Source of the DNA: CAWCPR01 sp963797475
Lineage (GTDB): Bacteria; Chloroflexota; Anaerolineae; Anaerolineales; UBA4823
Direction: 5' to 3'
Assembly (NCBI GenBank): GCA_963797475.1
Contig: CAWCPR010000001.1
Location: forward strand, 2,418,001 to 2,482,000
Length of the DNA stretch: 64,000 nucleotides
The notes below the pieces were generated by a model. The model searched no databases. It was not told the DNA's origin and saw only the letters and a program-made list of their open reading frames with translations. Of the stretch, positions 18,073 to 26,338 are shown one piece after another. Every line of letters starts with the position of its first letter. Position 1 is the first letter of the stretch. Both the position numbers and the translations under genes were made by a program.

Positions 18073-19416
18073 TTACGGCAGGTAATTGTGGGGGTTCACT
18101 TTGCCGCCCTGGTACATCATTTCGAAGTGCAGATGCGGTCCGGTTGAGTTGCCGGTGCTGCCAAAGGCGCCGATCACACTGCCCTGGTAAACGCTTTGAC
18201 CGCAGCCGACGTTGTAAAGGCTCAGGTGGGCGTACAGCGTCTGCCAGCCGTTGCCATGGTTGATGACAATCACGTTCCCGTAACCCCAGTTGTTCCAGCC
18301 GGCGTACACTACAACGCCGTTATCGGCTGCGTAAACCGGGTCGCCCAGGTCGCCGTCGATATCGATGGCGGGATGGTTGGCGGCCGGGTTGTAGTCAAAG
18401 CCGGAAAGATAGTGGTGATTGGCAGGCCAGATAAAGGAGCCGATCCCCTCCGCGCCGTCGACGACCGATCCGCAGACGCCAGGGCCAAGCACTTTGGCCA
18501 CTCCCGGGTTATTTCGCGGGATCTCCGGCGCGCTCCAACTGACAAACTCACGCTTGCCGCCCGGAATGATCAGCCAGGCGCCGGGCTCGATGTTCGGGTG
18601 CGACCAATCGCCGATCGTGTCCGGGTCCAGGTGGTTACCTGGGTAGTTGATGATGTCTTCCGGTTTCACACCAAAGAATTTAGCCACCCCATTCAGGCCA
18701 TCACCCTCCGACCAGCGGTGATAAGTGCCGTTGACCGGCAAGATATTCAATTCCTGGCCTGGGCGCAAGTTATGCGGATTGTCGCCCAGAACGAACTGGT
18801 TGCCCCATAAAAGCGTCTCGGGTTTCAAGTCGAACTTATCGGCGATGCCAAAAAGGGTATCGCCGGATTGTACGGTATAGGTAATGACGTCCGTGCGCGG
18901 CCGGCTGGGGATATCCGTGTGCAAAGAGGCCAGCCTGGGGATGCCCAGCGCGTAAGAAAGCTGCGCCTGGAGTTCAGGCAGCGCTGGCGGCATCTGGGTT
19001 GGAGTGGGCGTGGGCAGCGAGGCTGCCAAAACCCCCTGCTTCTCAGCGGCATTCACCTGGGCGCGCAAATAAAACTGGCGCATACCCAGGGCGACGATCA
19101 AGATTAAAGCTACGAGCAAAGCGTGCGTACCCAGGCGCAGCGTGGTCTCCGCCAGGCCGGCGCGTGAAATTCCTTCCCATACCCCCATCCAACGATTTTT
19201 TTGTAGTTCGCCGTTATCCGCCCGATCTGGGACTGCGCCTGTTTCCTGCGTTGCAGCGGGCGTTCTCAAGATATCCGGCTCCGCTGCTCGCTTTCCAGGC
19301 GCCTTCCTTTGAGGAGGTTTCCCATCTTCACCGGGAAAATCCTCAAGATAATGGTCAGAGGTCATTTTTGCAATTATCTCCTCAGGCATAATAACATTCC
19401 CTGCCTGATTCGTCAA
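18073..19416 (-). CDS. Membrane-anchored LysM/M23 peptidoglycan peptidase
   Basis: A 447-residue protein with a cytoplasmic N-terminus of ~90 residues, one transmembrane helix (HALLVALILIVALGM), a Pro/Thr linker, then two LysM modules (ITYTVQSGDTLFGIADKF and the GDGLNGVAKFFGV region). A C-terminal M23 metallopeptidase domain follows, with zinc ligands in HPAIDIDGD and HLHFE. It should bind and cleave peptidoglycan or cell-wall-like polymer outside the membrane. Alternative starts are the ATGs at 19389 and 19365. It follows the solute-binding lipoprotein gene by about 20 bases, last in the minus-strand operon, and ends before a terminator. Confidence 0.9.
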   Translation of the reverse strand: MTNQAGNVIMPEEIIAKMTSDHYLEDFPGEDGKPPQRKAPGKRAAEPDILRTPAATQETGAVPDRADNGELQKNRWMGVWEGISRAGLAETTLRLGTHALLVALILIVALGMRQFYLRAQVNAAEKQGVLAASLPTPTPTQMPPALPELQAQLSYALGIPRLASLHTDIPSRPRTDVITYTVQSGDTLFGIADKFDLKPETLLWGNQFVLGDNPHNLRPGQELNILPVNGTYHRWSEGDGLNGVAKFFGVKPEDIINYPGNHLDPDTIGDWSHPNIEPGAWLIIPGGKREFVSWSAPEIPRNNPGVAKVLGPGVCGSVVDGAEGIGSFIWPANHHYLSGFDYNPAANHPAIDIDGDLGDPVYAADNGVVVYAGWNNWGYGNVIVINHGNGWQTLYAHLSLYNVGCGQSVYQGSVIGAFGSTGNSTGPHLHFEMMYQGGKVNPHNYLP

Positions 19417-19435
19417 TTAGCGCCTCAGTACTGTT

Positions 19436-20785
19436 TCATGGAGTCTTCAGACTCTCAACTGCCGCCTGGGCCGCCGTGAGCGGGTCGGTTTGCTGTTTCA
19501 AAACCTGAACGGTGGCGTCACCTAAAGGCGGCCCGAGGCTGGTCAGCACATCGGCTGAGGGGTATAACTGCGCTGAAAGCGCGATCTGGTTCAGTAAGGA
19601 TTGCAGAGCCGTGTCGGACCAGCCGCTTAATGCGCTCGGGCGAGGCGGCAGGTAACCGGCTGCCTGCGACCAGCCGGCCAGAAAATCGGTTTCGATCAAA
19701 AATTCCGCCAGTTGCACCGAGATCTCCTGCCGTTCGGGCTGCGGTGAAGCCAGCGCCCACACCCAACCGGTCGCCAGCGTGTACGGCTTGCCTTCCACAG
19801 TCGGAATCGGAGTCATTGCGCTGTCTGCAGGCGGCTCCTCCAAGAAGCGCGAGGTCCAGGTCACTGCCATATCGGCGCGGCCGTCCTGGAATGCTTCCCA
19901 CACCTGGTCATCGTTCTGAACCTGGGTCAGCCAGACCGGCATGAGGCCGCGCTTTTCCGCTTCCTGGAAAAAAGTCAGCACGGCTGTAAGCGGGTTGGTT
20001 TCCAAAAAAGGCCGCCCCTGGTCATCGCGCACCGCGCCTCCGGCGCTTTGGTAGAGTCCCAGGGTGAACAAAGCTTGAGGATCGGCGGCCGAGAAAGCCA
20101 TCGGGTTGGTAAGATTCAGCGCCTGTGGCCAGCTCGCCGGCGGGGTCTCGATTACAGCCGGGTGGTATGCCACGATCAGGGCATCGCCGGCGAACGGCAG
20201 CCCAAATGTGCTGCTCTGCAGCAGAGCGAGCTGGCGGGCGAACTCAAACCAATCCGGGTCGTCCAGCGCCGTGGTTAAATTATCGTAAGGGTGCAGCAAG
20301 CCCTTCAACGCCGCAGTCTCCTGGAGCGGGCGTGGCAGGGCGATCAAGTCCGGCAAGGCTAACGGAGCCGCCGCGCTGGCGGCGGTCAGCGAGTCCAGCA
20401 GCCCGCCTGGGCCATCCACGGCCTTTACGCGCACTTCCACGCGCACATTGGGCCGCCGGCTGCTGAACTCGGCGATGCGATTGCGCATCAGCTCGCCAGC
20501 GAGAGTCTGCTGCGCCGGATCGAACTGCGGCGGCACCCAGATTCTCAGGGTCACCGGGCCGGGGGGCGTCGCCGTCTGTGCGGGCGTTTCCAACACGGCC
20601 TTGGTTGGGAGCCTGGTTTGCGTGGCCTGCGGGGTCGCCTGGAGCGTTGGGGTGGCCTGCGGCGAGAGGATGCCTCCACAGGCAACCACCAGAAACGCCA
20701 CGAAAAGCACGAAAATACGAGCGACCTTCAATCGATTCACGTTTCTTAGCGGTCGAAATCGCCAGCCAGCCCGCGTTTTAACCAT
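19436..20785 (-). CDS. Family-1 extracellular solute-binding lipoprotein
   Basis: The start at 20785 gives a 449-residue protein whose ATG overlaps the stop of the preceding M42 gene (ATGGTTAA), so it is translationally coupled. A positively charged N-region and hydrophobic stretch ARIFVLFVAFLVVACGG carry the lipobox, followed by a Thr/Pro/Gln-rich stalk. The domain (TLRIWVPPQFDPAQQTL, then DLIALPRPLQETAALKG and MAVTWTSRFLEE) is family-1 binding protein-like but diverged from the two paralogues at 7460 and 11459. No permease gene is adjacent, so it may be an orphan binding protein feeding another transporter. Confidence 0.85.
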   Translation of the reverse strand: MVKTRAGWRFRPLRNVNRLKVARIFVLFVAFLVVACGGILSPQATPTLQATPQATQTRLPTKAVLETPAQTATPPGPVTLRIWVPPQFDPAQQTLAGELMRNRIAEFSSRRPNVRVEVRVKAVDGPGGLLDSLTAASAAAPLALPDLIALPRPLQETAALKGLLHPYDNLTTALDDPDWFEFARQLALLQSSTFGLPFAGDALIVAYHPAVIETPPASWPQALNLTNPMAFSAADPQALFTLGLYQSAGGAVRDDQGRPFLETNPLTAVLTFFQEAEKRGLMPVWLTQVQNDDQVWEAFQDGRADMAVTWTSRFLEEPPADSAMTPIPTVEGKPYTLATGWVWALASPQPERQEISVQLAEFLIETDFLAGWSQAAGYLPPRPSALSGWSDTALQSLLNQIALSAQLYPSADVLTSLGPPLGDATVQVLKQQTDPLTAAQAAVESLKTP

Positions 20786-21794
20786 CACCCAACTGCACCG
20801 GGCCGCGCAGCAGCGCAACCACCAGCTTTACTGCATTCTGAACGTCGGAATAATCGACCATCTCCGAGGGAGAGTGAATATAGCGGCAGGGAATGGAAAT
20901 ACACCCGGATGGGACCCCGGCGGCGGCGATTTGAATGGCGCGTGCGTCGGTCGTTCCGCGCTCGAGAACCTCCAACTGGTATGGCAGGCCGGCCTTCTCA
21001 GCCGTTTCCGCCATCCAGTTCACCAGGCGCGGGTCTGAGAGCATACCCTGGTCGCGCACTTTGATAGCCGGGCCCTTTCCCAGGGCAACCGCCATCCGCA
21101 GCCCTTTTGGCGTATCCCCGCTGGCGGTTACGTCCAAAGCCAGGCCGATGTCTGGCTGCAAGCCGAAAGCGGCGGTCGTCGCGCCGCGCAGCCCGACTTC
21201 TTCCTGGACGCTGAACACGGTATAGATCTCGTGCGGCGAGTCGATCCCCTGGGATCGAATTTGCCGAAGGGCCTCAACCAACACGGCCACGCCGATGCGG
21301 TCGTCCATGGCTTTGGAGACCAGCCGTTCTCCTAAATCCAAAAAGTCGCGCTCGAAAACGGCCACATCGCCGGTTTTGACCGGGCAAGCCGGCTGCTCGG
21401 ACACGCCGAAATCAATAAACATGTGCTCAAATCCCGGCGTCTTATTGGCGTCTTCCAGGCGCTCCAGGCCAATGACCCCCCTGGAGCCGTTTAAAAACCG
21501 CACCCGCCCGCCCGGGCAGTTCCGAGGATAAACCCCACCGACCGGTAGAAAGCGGGCAAAACCCTTTTGGTCGACGTGAGTGACGATCACGCCAATTTCG
21601 TCGATGTGCGCGGCCAGCATGATCGTACACCCGTCCGGGCTGCGCTTTCCGGTTCGGGCGATCAAGTTACCAAGATTGTCCACGCGCAGCTCATCGGCCA
21701 GAGGCTCGACATGAGCGCGCACAATTGCCCGCACCCGGCTCTCATAACCGGAAGGGCCCATCGCTTCGACAAGTTCTCGGATCAAAGATTTCAT
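20778..21794 (-). CDS. M42 family metallo-aminopeptidase (third of three)
   Basis: A 338-residue M42 aminopeptidase. Two-zinc ligands and catalytic acids are visible: MLAAHIDEIGVIV (His), KAMDDRIGVAVLVEAL (bridging Asp), VQEEVGLRGATTAA (Glu-Glu), DVTASGD (Asp) and PCRYIHSP (late His). These enzymes form large dodecameric shells and trim peptides in the cytoplasm. The start at 21794 is supported by AGGAG six bases upstream; an in-frame ATG at 21812 lacks one. It is 75 bases downstream of its paralogue. Confidence 0.93.
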   Translation of the reverse strand: MKSLIRELVEAMGPSGYESRVRAIVRAHVEPLADELRVDNLGNLIARTGKRSPDGCTIMLAAHIDEIGVIVTHVDQKGFARFLPVGGVYPRNCPGGRVRFLNGSRGVIGLERLEDANKTPGFEHMFIDFGVSEQPACPVKTGDVAVFERDFLDLGERLVSKAMDDRIGVAVLVEALRQIRSQGIDSPHEIYTVFSVQEEVGLRGATTAAFGLQPDIGLALDVTASGDTPKGLRMAVALGKGPAIKVRDQGMLSDPRLVNWMAETAEKAGLPYQLEVLERGTTDARAIQIAAAGVPSGCISIPCRYIHSPSEMVDYSDVQNAVKLVVALLRGPVQLGDG

Positions 21795-21868
21795 AGAAAC
21801 TCCTGCTTCCAACTGTTAATTAGCAACTCCGGGCCACCAGCGTGAGGCCGCGCATCCAGGAGGCAGGC

Positions 21869-22984
21869 TTAGGCTTCCTGCACCAGAATCTCCGGCGTTA
21901 TTCGCGCCAGGACCTGGTAAGCCAGCGCCAGGGTGTTTGCCCAATCGGAAAGCCGGGCAATCCCGGCGGCAGTATGTGCATAACGCCCGGGTACAGAGAG
22001 AGACACACTTGGAACCCCGGCCCGCTGCTTGTGGATGGCCCCGGCGTCCGTCCCCCCGCCGCCCGGCTGGCGAAACTGGTACGGGATGCCAGCCTCCTGG
22101 GCTGTGCGCACCAGGTGGCGGACGAGGCGTGGGTCGGAGATCGTAACGCGGTCCGCCAGGTAGATGGCCGGGCCGGCTCCCAGCCGGGTATTTACGTGCG
22201 TGTTTTCTAACGGACCGTCCGCTTGTGGGTCCAGGACCGGGAGATCGTAGGCCGGAGTGCTGTCCAGGGCAATCGCCAGATCCGGATCCAGGGCGTAAGC
22301 TGCAACCCCGGCTCCGCGCAAGCCCACTTCTTCCTGGACGGTAAAAGCTGCCAAAAGATCGATATTCGCCGGGGCGTGTTTCACCAGCTCGATCAGGGTG
22401 GCCACACCAAGGCGGTCGTCCAGGGCCTTGGCGCGCAGGCTTGGCCCAACCTGGCTGAAAGATGTGGCAAAAGTCGCCCGATCGCCGACCTTTACCTTAC
22501 CGCCGTTGCTCGGGCCGACGTCGATGCGCAGGGTATCCAGGGAGATAGCCCGTTTGCGCTCTTCATTATCCGTTAAATGGATCGGTTTGGCGCCAATTAC
22601 GCCGGGGATATGATCCCGCCCGACCCAGACCGGTTTTCCTGCCAGTTGGCGCACATCCAGGCCGCCCACCGTATCAAAGCGCAGGATGCCTTTCTCCTCG
22701 TCGTGCGTGAGCATAAAGCCAACTTCATCCATGTGCGCCGCCAGCATCACGCGCAGGCGGTTTGGGGCCGTTCCTGGACGGGTTACCAGAACGTTTCCTA
22801 GGGCGTCTACTTTGACGCTGCTCTCCTGCGGGAGGTTTTCCCGCAGTTGTTCCAGGACAATGAGGCGCACTTCCTGCTCGTCTCCAGAAACGGCGCAGGC
22901 GTTGCACAGGCGCTCCAACAGCCGGACTTGTTCCTCCCCAATCTGGGGCGCGCCCGTCAGGGTTTCAGGTTTTTGATCGATCAT
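21869..22984 (-). CDS. M42 family metallo-aminopeptidase (second of three)
   Basis: The likely start is ATG 22984 (MIDQKPETL), giving 371 residues; the open frame extends further upstream but over the preceding gene. Motifs are MLAAHMDEVGFML (His), KALDDRLGVATLIEL (Asp), VQEEVGLRGAGVAA (Glu-Glu), LDSTPAYD (Asp), GGGTDAGAIH and PGRYAHTA (late His). An AGGAG lies 14 bases upstream, farther than ideal. It probably differs in peptide specificity from its two neighbours, as expected of a duplicated set that degrades peptides completely. Confidence 0.92.
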   Translation of the reverse strand: MIDQKPETLTGAPQIGEEQVRLLERLCNACAVSGDEQEVRLIVLEQLRENLPQESSVKVDALGNVLVTRPGTAPNRLRVMLAAHMDEVGFMLTHDEEKGILRFDTVGGLDVRQLAGKPVWVGRDHIPGVIGAKPIHLTDNEERKRAISLDTLRIDVGPSNGGKVKVGDRATFATSFSQVGPSLRAKALDDRLGVATLIELVKHAPANIDLLAAFTVQEEVGLRGAGVAAYALDPDLAIALDSTPAYDLPVLDPQADGPLENTHVNTRLGAGPAIYLADRVTISDPRLVRHLVRTAQEAGIPYQFRQPGGGGTDAGAIHKQRAGVPSVSLSVPGRYAHTAAGIARLSDWANTLALAYQVLARITPEILVQEA

Positions 22985-23033
22985 TCCGGTATCTATGTCT
23001 CCTGGTATACAGGTTGGTCCACGGCGCCCGAGA

Positions 23034-24098
23034 TCAGGCTTCCCAGGTAAGGGTATCCATGAAATCGGGCTGCAAGCTGGCAGCGAATTCGGCCAGCAAA
23101 CGACCGGCGCGGCGCACATCGGCAATTGAGACCATCTCCACCGGCGTGTGCATGTAGCGCAAGGGGATGCTCACCACCATGGTAGGGATGCCCTGCGCGG
23201 CCACCTGCATGGCATAGGCATCCGTCCCAGAGTGGCGCGGCATCGCCTCGAGTTTATAAGGTATTTCCAGGCGTTCGGCCAGTTCCTTGAATGCCCGGTA
23301 CAAAGCCGGGTGGATGTTCGGCCCCCAACCCAGCGCAATGCCTTCCCCGATAGGAAATGTCAAATGGCTGGGACTGCCTGGGCTGGCGCCAAATGTGACG
23401 TCGATCGCGACCGCCAGGTCCGGGCTCAGGTGGTAGGCAGAGGTAAAGGCGCCGCCAAGGGTCTCCTCCTCCTGCACGGTGGCGACCGCCCAAATGTCCC
23501 AGGCATGACTGCGATTCTGAAGCTCTGCCAGGCAATGCGTCACTGCCGCGATCGAGGCGCGGTTATCCAACGAATGCCCCGCCAGAAGATCCGTTGAGAG
23601 CTCGATGGGCGTCTGGGCGAAGGAAACCAGGTCGCCAACCCGCACCAACCGCGCTACGTCCGCTGGCTCCAGGCCGGTATCCACCAGCAGATATTCCATT
23701 GCGACCGGACCTTCCCCCTGGCCGGCCGGCAGCAGGAACGCCGGCGGCTGTACCACGACCCCAGGCAGTTCTTGCCTGCCGTGTACCGAGACCAGTTGCC
23801 CTGGCAGGACGCGCGGGTCGACCCCCCCAATTTGGGTGAAGTGCAAAAAGCCCTCGATCACTTCAGTTACCATCAGCCCAATCGCATCCATATGGGCAGC
23901 CAGAAGCAAGCTTGGGCGAGGTTCGAGGCCGCCGCCCCTGCACAGCGCTTGCAGCGAACCCAGGCGGCTTACGCTGATCTCATCACAAAGCGGGCGCCAG
24001 GTCTCTTCGATCAGGTTGCGGATGGGGGCCTCATGCCCGGATAGGCCTGGAGCAGAGATGATTCGCTTGAGAAAAGGGAGTAAATCTGTAGTTGTCAT
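23034..24098 (-). CDS. M42 family metallo-aminopeptidase (first of three)
   Basis: A 354-residue M42 peptidase. Motifs are LLAAHMDAIGLMV (His), GHSLDNRASIAAV (Asp), VQEEETLGGAFTSA (Glu-Glu), DVTFGASPG (Asp), HSGTDAYAM and PLRYMHTP (late His). Its ATG overlaps the stop of the Thr/Pro-rich membrane protein gene upstream (ATGA), so the two are translated together. Three paralogues in a row followed by a solute-binding lipoprotein and a cell-wall peptidase suggest a unit for using external peptide or cell-wall material; that is inferred from context. Confidence 0.93.
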   Translation of the reverse strand: MTTTDLLPFLKRIISAPGLSGHEAPIRNLIEETWRPLCDEISVSRLGSLQALCRGGGLEPRPSLLLAAHMDAIGLMVTEVIEGFLHFTQIGGVDPRVLPGQLVSVHGRQELPGVVVQPPAFLLPAGQGEGPVAMEYLLVDTGLEPADVARLVRVGDLVSFAQTPIELSTDLLAGHSLDNRASIAAVTHCLAELQNRSHAWDIWAVATVQEEETLGGAFTSAYHLSPDLAVAIDVTFGASPGSPSHLTFPIGEGIALGWGPNIHPALYRAFKELAERLEIPYKLEAMPRHSGTDAYAMQVAAQGIPTMVVSIPLRYMHTPVEMVSIADVRRAGRLLAEFAASLQPDFMDTLTWEA

Positions 24099-24643
24099 GG
24101 GGAGTTAAAAGGTCCAAATGTAGTTGGCACCGGCTTGGTGGGCGGCGGGATGGTATCCAGCGGGGTCGACGGCGTTTCGGTCGGCGTCGGGGTTGAGGTG
24201 TCTGCCGGCGGGAGGGATGTATCCGTTGGGCTGGGCGGCAGCGGGGTATCGCTGGCAGTCGGCGGCGGGATTTGGGTGAACGTGGCGGAGGGCGATGGGC
24301 TGGGGATTGGGGTGATCGTCGCCGAAGGCGTGGGCGACGGCGAGGCGGTCGCTGAGGGTGAAGCTGTCGGCGAGGGCGTGTTCGTCACGGTCCCGCTTGG
24401 GAGAAGGGTGGGCGTTTTTGGCGTCTGGCTGGGGGTCGGCGACAGGGTCGCGGTGGCTGTGCGGGTCACTGTTGGGGTCGGCGTACGAGTCGCCGTGGGT
24501 GTTGGCGTAAAAGTGGGCAAAGAGGCGCGCCATTCTGCCTGGTTGACCAGGAACAGGCCTGCACAATAACAGGGCAGCGTGGCAAGGATGACGGCGATGA
24601 GGATGTAGCGAATACGGAAACGCGCTTCGGGGGGAATGCCCAT
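24095..24643 (-). CDS. Membrane-anchored Thr/Pro/Ser-rich low-complexity protein
   Basis: A 182-residue protein with a short cytoplasmic N-terminus, one helix (YILIAVILATLPCYCAGLFLV) and then about 140 residues made almost only of Thr, Pro, Ser and Ala in TPTPT-like runs. It resembles the mucin-like stalks of Anaerolineae surface proteins but carries no recognisable domain at the end. It may be a glycosylated surface coat or spacer. It is the first gene of a minus-strand operon and is coupled by ATGA to the M42 peptidase. The repetitive DNA is prone to length errors. Confidence 0.75.
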   Translation of the reverse strand: MGIPPEARFRIRYILIAVILATLPCYCAGLFLVNQAEWRASLPTFTPTPTATRTPTPTVTRTATATLSPTPSQTPKTPTLLPSGTVTNTPSPTASPSATASPSPTPSATITPIPSPSPSATFTQIPPPTASDTPLPPSPTDTSLPPADTSTPTPTETPSTPLDTIPPPTKPVPTTFGPFNSP

Positions 24644-24717
24644 AGATTGTTCCTAGCGACCGTCCGAACGCGATATGAACACAGCACCCTGAGCCGGACA
24701 GGCCCTCTGAGAGGTAG

Positions 24718-24746
24718 ATGATAACACCAGCCTTCGGGCGTGACAA
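24718..24746 (-). promoter_or_regulatory. Promoter of the M42 peptidase operon
   Basis: Minus-strand TTGTCA (24741-24746) and TATCAT (24718-24723) are 17 bases apart. The predicted leader is about 68 bases to the ATG at 24643. Confidence 0.65.
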
Positions 24747-24822
24747 GTCCCGGAGCGCGGCTGCGCAGATCGTTCTGGCCCGGACAGCTTTTCGACAAGT
24801 TTATGCATTAGAATTACGCCCG

Positions 24823-25560
24823 ATGGATTGGGTCTATCTCTCTCCGCACCTGGACGATGCGGCGCTTTCCTGCGGCGGATTGATCTGGCAGCAGAACCGT
24901 TCCGGCCAACCTGCCGCTGTTTGGACGATTTGCGCCGGAGATCCCCCGCCGGGGCCGTTTTCCGCCTTTGCCGAAAGCCTGCACGCTCGCTGGGAAACCG
25001 GGCCGGCCGCAATCCGGCAGCGCCGGCTGGAAGACGCCGCCTCCTGCCGTTGGCTGAAAGCGGCATACCGCCATTTTGACATCCCAGACTGCATCTATCG
25101 CCGCGCCCCGGGGGGCGGGAACCACCTGTATGCAACGGAAGAGGCGCTGTTCGGGCCGCTGCACCCTGCGGAAATAGACCGGGTGGGAAGTTTGAGCGCC
25201 GAACTGCTGCACGATCTGCCCCTAACGACACAAATTGTCTGCCCGCTGGCGCTTGGCGGTCACGTGGACCACAAGCTGACACGCCTGGCGGCCGAGCAAA
25301 TGGGGAGATCGCTGTGGTATTACGCCGATTTCCCGTATGTGTTGAAAGCAGAGGACCGGTTGGAGAGTCTGCAAAAATCCGGATGGCGAGCCGCCGTTTT
25401 TCCAATAATGGCGGACGGGCTGGCAGCCTGGGGAAGGGCGGTAGCGGCGCATGGATCGCAAATCAGCACATTTTGGCCTGACGCAAAGACCATGCAAGCT
25501 GCGCTGCGAGCCTATGCGCAATCCATGGGTGGAATCAGGCTTTGGCAGCCGCCAGATTGA
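24823..25560 (+). CDS. PIG-L family deacetylase
   Basis: The start is placed at ATG 24823 (MDWVYLSPHLDDAALSCGG) because the PIG-L motif follows at once; the longer frame from 24718 would add an unlikely 35-residue extension across a divergent promoter. The 245-residue chain has the zinc-binding PHLDDAALSCGG and the later GGHVDHKLT motif. Relatives remove N-acetyl groups from N-acetylglucosaminyl conjugates (thiol or glycolipid synthesis), but the substrate is unknown. TAGAAT lies eight bases before the ATG with no Shine-Dalgarno sequence, so the mRNA may be nearly leaderless. Confidence 0.85.
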   Translation: MDWVYLSPHLDDAALSCGGLIWQQNRSGQPAAVWTICAGDPPPGPFSAFAESLHARWETGPAAIRQRRLEDAASCRWLKAAYRHFDIPDCIYRRAPGGGNHLYATEEALFGPLHPAEIDRVGSLSAELLHDLPLTTQIVCPLALGGHVDHKLTRLAAEQMGRSLWYYADFPYVLKAEDRLESLQKSGWRAAVFPIMADGLAAWGRAVAAHGSQISTFWPDAKTMQAALRAYAQSMGGIRLWQPPD

Positions 25561-25643
25561 GCCGCAGGCCGCCTAACCCGTCCTTGATACCCCACTCCCA
25601 CCTGCACAGTCCCTGAATCGATCAAGTTTAATTTCGCCAAAAC

Positions 25644-25672
25644 TTGCGCTGCGTGAAAAGTTATGCTAAAAT
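25644..25672 (+). promoter_or_regulatory. Promoter of greA
   Basis: TTGCGC (25644-25649), 17-base spacer, TAAAAT (25667-25672) preceded by TGC (extended -10). Transcription should start near 25679, leaving a ~118-base leader. Confidence 0.7.
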
Positions 25673-25675
25673 GTC

Positions 25676-25773
25676 AGCGCGGCACTGGAATGATCGTAAA
25701 CAATCCAGAATGCCGCTCTCTTTTCAAATCGTGGCTGTTTGACAAAACCGCTCCCGAAGGAGTGTTTTTATTT
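25676..25773 (+). promoter_or_regulatory. greA leader with two tandem terminator-like hairpins
   Basis: Hairpin 1 pairs 25679-25689 (GCGGCA plus CTGGA) with 25704-25716 (TCCAG, two-base bulge, TGCCGC), followed by TCTCTTTT. Hairpin 2 pairs 25749-25754 with 25759-25764 around a CGAA loop, followed by TTTTTATTT. Both precede the ribosome site AAGGA at 25786. This looks like premature-termination control of greA and could release a short RNA. Confidence 0.6.
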
Positions 25774-25796
25774 ATCCAGGTGATTAAGGATCCGAA

Positions 25797-26258
25797 ATGC
25801 CACCTTCATTTTTAACCCGCCAGGGTTATCAGAAACTGCAAGAAGAACTTGAATACTTAAGAACGACAAAGCGCCAGGAGGTCGCCAACCGCCTGCACGA
25901 GGCGATGGAGGGGGGTGAATTAATCGAAGATGCCGAGTACGAAGCCGCGAAAAACGAACAGGCTTTTGTTGAGGGGCGCATCCAGGAGCTTGAAATACTG
26001 CTCGCCAATGCCCGTATCATCGAAGAAACGGGCAAAATGGAAGTGGTACAGGTCGCCGCGAAGGTCACCATCCAGGAGGATGGCTCCGATCCTGAAGTGT
26101 ACACGATCGTCGGGCCAGCCGAGGCAAATCCTCGCCAGGGGCGCATTTCGAATAAATCACCCCTGGGACGGGCGTTAATGGACCACCGCGCCGGGGATGT
26201 CGTCAAAGTGGATGCGCCGGGCGGTTCTTTTGTGGTTCGGATTCTCAAGGTGGAATAA
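25797..26258 (+). CDS. greA: Transcription elongation factor GreA
   Basis: GreA enters the secondary channel of RNA polymerase and stimulates cleavage of backtracked transcripts. The 153-residue length is typical. The N-terminal ~75 residues are the antiparallel coiled coil (LTRQGYQKLQEELEYLRTTKR, then EDAEYEAAKNEQAFVEGRI with the acidic tip), and the C-terminal half is the FKBP-like globular domain (SPLGRALMDHRAGDVVKVDAP). AAGGA lies 6 bases before the ATG. It is followed by its own terminator and then lysS, an arrangement common in bacteria. Confidence 0.96.
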   Translation: MPPSFLTRQGYQKLQEELEYLRTTKRQEVANRLHEAMEGGELIEDAEYEAAKNEQAFVEGRIQELEILLANARIIEETGKMEVVQVAAKVTIQEDGSDPEVYTIVGPAEANPRQGRISNKSPLGRALMDHRAGDVVKVDAPGGSFVVRILKVE

Positions 26259-26278
26259 ACTGGGGCTAGCTGAAAACA

Positions 26279-26316
26279 GCCCCACGCGTGTATGCCTGCG
26301 CGGGGCTTTTCTTTTA
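26279..26316 (+). terminator. Intrinsic terminator between greA and lysS
   Basis: AGCCCC-A-CGCG pairs with CGCGGGGCT with one bulged A around a 10-base loop, followed by TTTCTTTT. Confidence 0.8.
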
Positions 26317-26338
26317 TACAGAACAAGGAATTCATCCC

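Noticed and set aside
24150..24540. Possible G-quadruplex or tandem repeat array
   Set aside because: The G-rich plus strand results from Thr/Pro codon runs in the minus-strand gene. Repeat units are irregular and no independent function is indicated.
24135..24569. 144-codon Gly/Val-rich plus-strand frame opposite the Thr/Pro-rich protein
   Set aside because: It is simply the reverse complement of ACN/CCN repeats. The minus-strand frame has a membrane anchor and a coupled downstream gene.
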